This document shows, piece after piece, positions 5,546 through 8,138 of a stretch of DNA of 8,138 bases (its first letter is position 1; each line of letters begins with the position of its first letter). The stretch comes from Tardiphaga sp. Its GTDB lineage: Bacteria; Pseudomonadota; Alphaproteobacteria; Rhizobiales; Xanthobacteraceae. The notes under the pieces were generated by a model. That model made no database searches. It saw only the letters and a program-made list of their open reading frames with translations, and had not been told where the DNA came from. Position numbers and translations under genes: made by a program. The stretch spans positions 1 to 8,138 of the forward strand of contig JAQGJF010000367.1 in NCBI GenBank assembly GCA_028290765.1, in the 5' to 3' direction.

Positions 5546-6403
5546 TCAAGTCGGGCGATCAAGGCCAAGTTCGTCAGAGCTGATCGGGCGCGTGTGAACG
5601 AAGTCGCCGCGGGCGATATATTCCTCCTCCCGCGGAGTGGAGCGACGCCCGACTATGGCGTTGCGATGGGGGAATCGACCGAACCTGGCGATGACGTCGA
5701 AATGCGCGCGGGCCCGGCCGAGCGCGCCCTTATGAAGGGGCAGCAAATGTTCCGGAACGTCGGCGGCAAGGGTCTCCCAGATGGAAATGACGCGTTGGAT
5801 GCGCGCCAGATGGTCCGGGCCTTCGGCATGGATCAGAGGAAGAAGAAAGAAGAACCGCTCCCAGAGTCCCGGAAGCGAATTGAAGTGTCGATTTTCAAAA
5901 CCCTTCTCGACGATCCGCAGCACGGTCCCGTCGGATGCGAACGCCTCGGGCGTGCCGGCGAACAGGCCGCGCGGAAACTGATCCAGCACCACGATCAGGG
6001 AAAGCCGTCCCAGCGGCTCGGCGAGCCAATGATCCAGGCGACCGGATTTCGCGGCCTGGACCGTCGGGGCGAACCTGCCAAGTTCCGCATTGGCGCCGCC
6101 CATCATCCACCATTTTACCCGCTGCAGATGCGTCTCGAAATTGGCACCCTCGAGGCTGGCGGGAAACCAGAAGTCGTGAACCGCTTTCCAATCCGCGGCC
6201 TCTCGCATGTCGCTGTCAGTCATCGCGACACCGCCTTTCTGCCTGGCTGGCGATATTTCCCGACGACTGACGGGATCGCACGATGCCAAGCCGTCGATGT
6301 AAGCCCTCGTGAAGTGCATCATGACAAATGACATTTCCGCGCCGATGGGATCCCACCACGCGCCCAGGCCGGTGGATGGCGGAACAGGTCTGTCCTCGTT
6401 CAT
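5546..6403 (-). CDS. DUF924-family protein with about 60-residue N-terminal extension
   Basis: This encodes 285 residues from the ATG at 6403, chosen because GGAG lies 7 bases upstream. The DUF924 domain fills about 75-265, with VHDFWF (75-80), WWMMGG, LDQFPRGLFAGTPEAF (140-155), FFLLPLIHAEG and the hallmark RFGRFPHRN (240-248) followed by RRSTPREE. The family is all-helical and TPR-like, and its biochemical function is not established to my knowledge. Members usually begin just before the DFWF motif. That matches a second in-frame start at 6223 (MTDSDMREAADWK), which has its own AGGCGG and would give 225 residues. The extra N-terminal part (MNEDRPVPPSTGLGAWWDPI..., then SFVMMHFTRAYIDGL) looks like a small separate helical protein joined in frame. 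Either start, or both, may be used. A longer open frame extends upstream to 6574, but it lacks a ribosome site and shows no protein-like pattern. Confidence 0.85.
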   Translation of the reverse strand: MNEDRPVPPSTGLGAWWDPIGAEMSFVMMHFTRAYIDGLASCDPVSRREISPARQKGGVAMTDSDMREAADWKAVHDFWFPASLEGANFETHLQRVKWWMMGGANAELGRFAPTVQAAKSGRLDHWLAEPLGRLSLIVVLDQFPRGLFAGTPEAFASDGTVLRIVEKGFENRHFNSLPGLWERFFFLLPLIHAEGPDHLARIQRVISIWETLAADVPEHLLPLHKGALGRARAHFDVIARFGRFPHRNAIVGRRSTPREEEYIARGDFVHTRPISSDELGLDRPT

Positions 6404-6764
6404 GGCAAATCTCCATGAGTTCTGGCCCCCTGAGGAAAGAAGATGGAGCGGCTGCGCTACGCGTTGGTTTCCGCGGCACAGAAGAACGTTACGGCTGTCA
6501 TTCAAGCGAGCGGGGAACCGGAGTGCGGGCGAATTGGCTTGGCACCAACGCGGCGCCTCGGCGCTGATGGTCATAATCCGCGAGTCGGGTGACGACGGCA
6601 GGCACTGAGTCCAGAGCGGCTAGAACTGGATGATATAGGCTGGAGCTGAGAGCTAACTCCGTCATTGCGAGGAGCTCTTGCGACGAAGCAATCCAGTTCT
6701 TCCCTTTGGCCTCTGGATTGCTTCGCTTCGCTCGCAATGACGGGGCTGACGATACCGCTTCAGC
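6404..6764. other. 361-base intergenic region containing a long palindrome
   Basis: Apart from the palindromic element at 6659-6743 I see nothing convincing here. A minus-strand frame of 79 codons at 6498-6737 is produced by reading through the palindrome and has no ribosome site, so I leave it out. The promoter of the DUF924 gene should lie between about 6404 and 6650, but no clear -35/-10 pair stands out. Confidence 0.6.
6659..6743. repeat. 85-base imperfect palindromic (REP/MITE-like) intergenic element
   Basis: Outer arms CCGTCATTGCGAG (6659-6671) and CTCGCAATGACGG (6731-6743) are exact complements. Inner arms GAAGCAATCCAG (6685-6696) and CTGGATTGCTTC (6713-6724) are also exact complements. 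They enclose a 16-base pyrimidine-rich loop, with unequal internal loops (13 and 6 bases) between the two stems. From memory, GTCATTGCGAG...GAAGCAATCCAG is a very common intergenic repeat in Bradyrhizobium and relatives; I could not search for it. It begins 21 bases after the DUF1467 stop codon and may help end or stabilise that transcript. Confidence 0.85.
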
Positions 6765-7040
6765 TCAAAACGGCGTTCCCATCAGCTTCGACAGCCGCTC
6801 GATGTTGAGATAGCCCGCATAATAGGCCCACATCGCGACGGCAAAAATCACCGCCGATATCACCGTGGTCCATATCAGCTTGCGGGCCATCTGCGGCAAT
6901 ACCGGCGCGCCGGGATCGGTGCCCGCGACGCTCTCGCCGTCCTCATGCTGGCTGCGCACGCCGAACGGCAGCGTGACGAACAGCACGATCCACCACAGGA
7001 CAAAGTAGATCGCGAGCGCGGTTGAGATCGTATAGACCAT
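6765..7040 (-). CDS. DUF1467-family small membrane protein
   Basis: This encodes 91 residues from an ATG 7 bases after the epimerase stop codon. Its RBS GAGGG overlaps the end of the preceding gene, which implies co-translation. Two hydrophobic helices (about 4-27 and 59-78) flank a hydrophilic stretch holding the family signature LPFGVRSQHE (25-34). The protein ends with a short tail (NIERLSKLMGTPF). DUF1467 proteins are small inner-membrane proteins of alphaproteobacteria with no assigned function that I know of. They are typically found beside the epimerase and ribonuclease J genes, as here. Family call confident, role unknown. Confidence 0.92.
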   Translation of the reverse strand: MVYTISTALAIYFVLWWIVLFVTLPFGVRSQHEDGESVAGTDPGAPVLPQMARKLIWTTVISAVIFAVAMWAYYAGYLNIERLSKLMGTPF

Positions 7041-7047
7041 CGATCCC

Positions 7048-7452
7048 TCAGGACTGTTCGATTTCGACGAGTGCGCCGGAAAAATCTTTCGGATGCAGGA
7101 ACAGCACGGGTTTGCCGTGGGCGCCGATTTTCGGCTCGCCGTCGCCGAGCACCCGCGCGCCTTCCCTGATCAGGGTGTCGCGCGCAGCGATGATATCGGG
7201 CACTTCGTAGCAGATGTGGTGGATGCCGCCGTCGGCATTGCGTTCGAGAAATTTTGCGATCGGCGACGCCGCGCCGAGCGGCTGGATGAATTCGATCTTG
7301 GTGTTCGGCAGCGTCGCGAACACCGTGATCACGCCATGCACCGGCAGCGGCACCGCCGCCGAGATCTCCGCCCCGAAGGCGGTGCCGTAGATCCTGGCCG
7401 CCTTCTCCGCGTCGGCGACCGCGATGGCCACATGATTGAGCCGGCCCAGCAT
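7048..7452 (-). CDS. mce: Methylmalonyl-CoA epimerase
   Basis: This encodes 134 residues in the single-domain vicinal-oxygen-chelate (glyoxalase) fold, the usual length for the family. The enzyme interconverts (2R)- and (2S)-methylmalonyl-CoA, linking propionyl-CoA carboxylase to methylmalonyl-CoA mutase, so that propionate, odd-chain fatty acids and branched amino acids feed into succinyl-CoA. Likely metal ligands, by analogy with characterised epimerases, are His7 (LNHVAIAV), Gln57 (IEFIQPLG), His79 (GGIHHICYEV) and Glu130 (ALVEIEQ). The ATG at 7452 is chosen because GGAGG lies just upstream and the conserved LNHVAIAV strand begins at residue 5. The open frame extends 23 codons further, overlapping the ribonuclease J gene, but that extension is not family-like. 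The gene lies 23 bases after the RNase J stop and 7 bases before the DUF1467 start, so the three probably form one operon. Confidence 0.95.
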   Translation of the reverse strand: MLGRLNHVAIAVADAEKAARIYGTAFGAEISAAVPLPVHGVITVFATLPNTKIEFIQPLGAASPIAKFLERNADGGIHHICYEVPDIIAARDTLIREGARVLGDGEPKIGAHGKPVLFLHPKDFSGALVEIEQS

Positions 7453-7475
7453 GACACCCTCCGCTTCGAGCTTTG

Positions 7476-8138
7476 TTAGACCGTCAGAACCTGAACGTAG
7501 CAGAGCGCCTTCTTGCCCCACTGCTCCGACAGTGCCGAGCGTACCGCACGGCGCACCGACTCCGCCATGGCGTCGGGATCACGCTTTTTGGCCCGCGGCA
7601 GACCTTCGATGGTGGAAACCACGACGTCGAAGACGAGGTCGTCGAGCGGCTCGCCGGCGGTGTTCTTTTCGGGGACGCCGACCAGGTCGACCTGGGGGTC
7701 GTCGGCCAGTTCGCCCTTGTCGGTGATCGCGATCGCCACGAAGGCGCAGCCGGCAAACGCCAGCCGGCGCCGTTCGACCACGGCGCGCGACTTCGAATCC
7801 TCCAGGATCGAGCCATCCTTGTAGATCCGCCCCGAGGGCAATTGCTCGATGACCGCCGGATCGCCCGGCCCCAGCCGGACCAGATCGCCATTCCGGCAGA
7901 TCAGGACTTTCGGCACGCCGCAGGCCCGCGCCAGCTTGGCATGTTCCGACAGATGCAGCGCCTCGCCGTGGACCGGGATCACCAGTTGCGGACGCACCCA
8001 GGAGATCATGTCGCGCAATTCGTCGCGGCGCGGATTTCCGGACACATGGACGAGATGGGTACGGTCGGTGATCACCTCGAGGCCCTGTGTGACCAAGCCA
8101 TTGATGATGCCGCCGACCGCCTTCTCGTTGCCGGGAAT
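7476..8138 (-). CDS. rnj: Ribonuclease J, C-terminal part (N-terminus beyond window edge)
   Basis: The minus frame is open from the window edge to the stop at 7478-7476 and gives the last 220 residues of a protein normally about 550 long. RNase J is a metallo-beta-lactamase/beta-CASP nuclease that combines 5'-3' exonuclease and endonuclease activity in RNA decay and rRNA maturation. Seen here are the end of the beta-CASP region (IPGNEKAVGGIINGL), HLVHVSGNPRRDEL (29-41 of the fragment) and the metal-binding IPVHGEALHL (His57). The RNase J C-terminal domain follows, with RNGDLVRLGPG, PSGRIYKDG, RRRLAFAGCAFVAIAITDKG and DPDAMAESVRRAVRSAL, ending YVQVLTV. One oddity is Asn35, where other family members known to me have His (VSGH). 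The first gene of a probable rnj-mce-DUF1467 operon; its promoter lies outside the window. Confidence 0.94.
   Translation of the reverse strand: MPGNEKAVGGIINGLVTQGLEVITDRTHLVHVSGNPRRDELRDMISWVRPQLVIPVHGEALHLSEHAKLARACGVPKVLICRNGDLVRLGPGDPAVIEQLPSGRIYKDGSILEDSKSRAVVERRRLAFAGCAFVAIAITDKGELADDPQVDLVGVPEKNTAGEPLDDLVFDVVVSTIEGLPRAKKRDPDAMAESVRRAVRSALSEQWGKKALCYVQVLTV

Noticed and set aside
5594..6331. 245-codon plus-strand open frame opposite the DUF924 gene
   Set aside because: Shadow of a recognisable family on the other strand; no domain pattern of its own.
6498..6737. 79-codon minus-strand frame through the palindromic element
   Set aside because: Its first third is a reading of the palindrome itself and there is no ribosome site. 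It is a typical false ORF over a repeat.

Overview
The window looks like chromosomal DNA of an alphaproteobacterium, most likely of the Bradyrhizobium/Rhodopseudomonas/Afipia group (inference). The reasons are GC-rich genes with GC-biased codons, the order ribonuclease J - methylmalonyl-CoA epimerase - DUF1467 protein, a TonB receptor with a basic, proline-rich N-terminal linker, and an intergenic palindrome of a kind I recall as common in that group. All six genes I call lie on the minus strand and are described here in transcription order, from high to low coordinates.

Right end (8138-6765): a conserved housekeeping block. It holds the C-terminal 220 residues of ribonuclease J (cut by the window edge), methylmalonyl-CoA epimerase 23 bases later and a two-helix DUF1467 membrane protein 7 bases after that. 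This is probably one operon. The RNase J fragment has Asn where the second beta-CASP motif normally has His. A long imperfect palindrome (6659-6743) lies after the block. Next comes a DUF924-family gene (6403-5546) whose best-supported start adds about 60 residues to the usual domain.

Left two thirds (5187-1): three genes that make sense together as a copper module (inference). The first is a Tat-exported multicopper oxidase with all its copper ligands and a Met/His-rich N-terminal segment. After a 785-base gap comes a small DUF2946 protein with a signal-anchor segment and a CxxC motif in a Cys/His/Met-rich patch. It is followed by a TonB-dependent receptor that runs off the left edge. The DUF2946-then-receptor order matches the copper-responsive CruR/bfrG arrangement described in Bordetella pertussis, where the DUF2946 product is a copper-sensing upstream ORF controlling the receptor. 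The long leader before the DUF2946 gene holds two inverted repeats, one of which runs into the start region.

The gaps hold further structure. The 785-base gap contains a textbook rho-independent terminator on the plus strand (3238-3267) with no recognisable plus-strand gene before it, so it may end a small RNA. A tandem 18-base repeat follows at once. The gaps at 5188-5545 and 6404-6764 hold no convincing gene. The long plus-strand open frames opposite the receptor, the oxidase and the DUF924 gene are antisense shadows.
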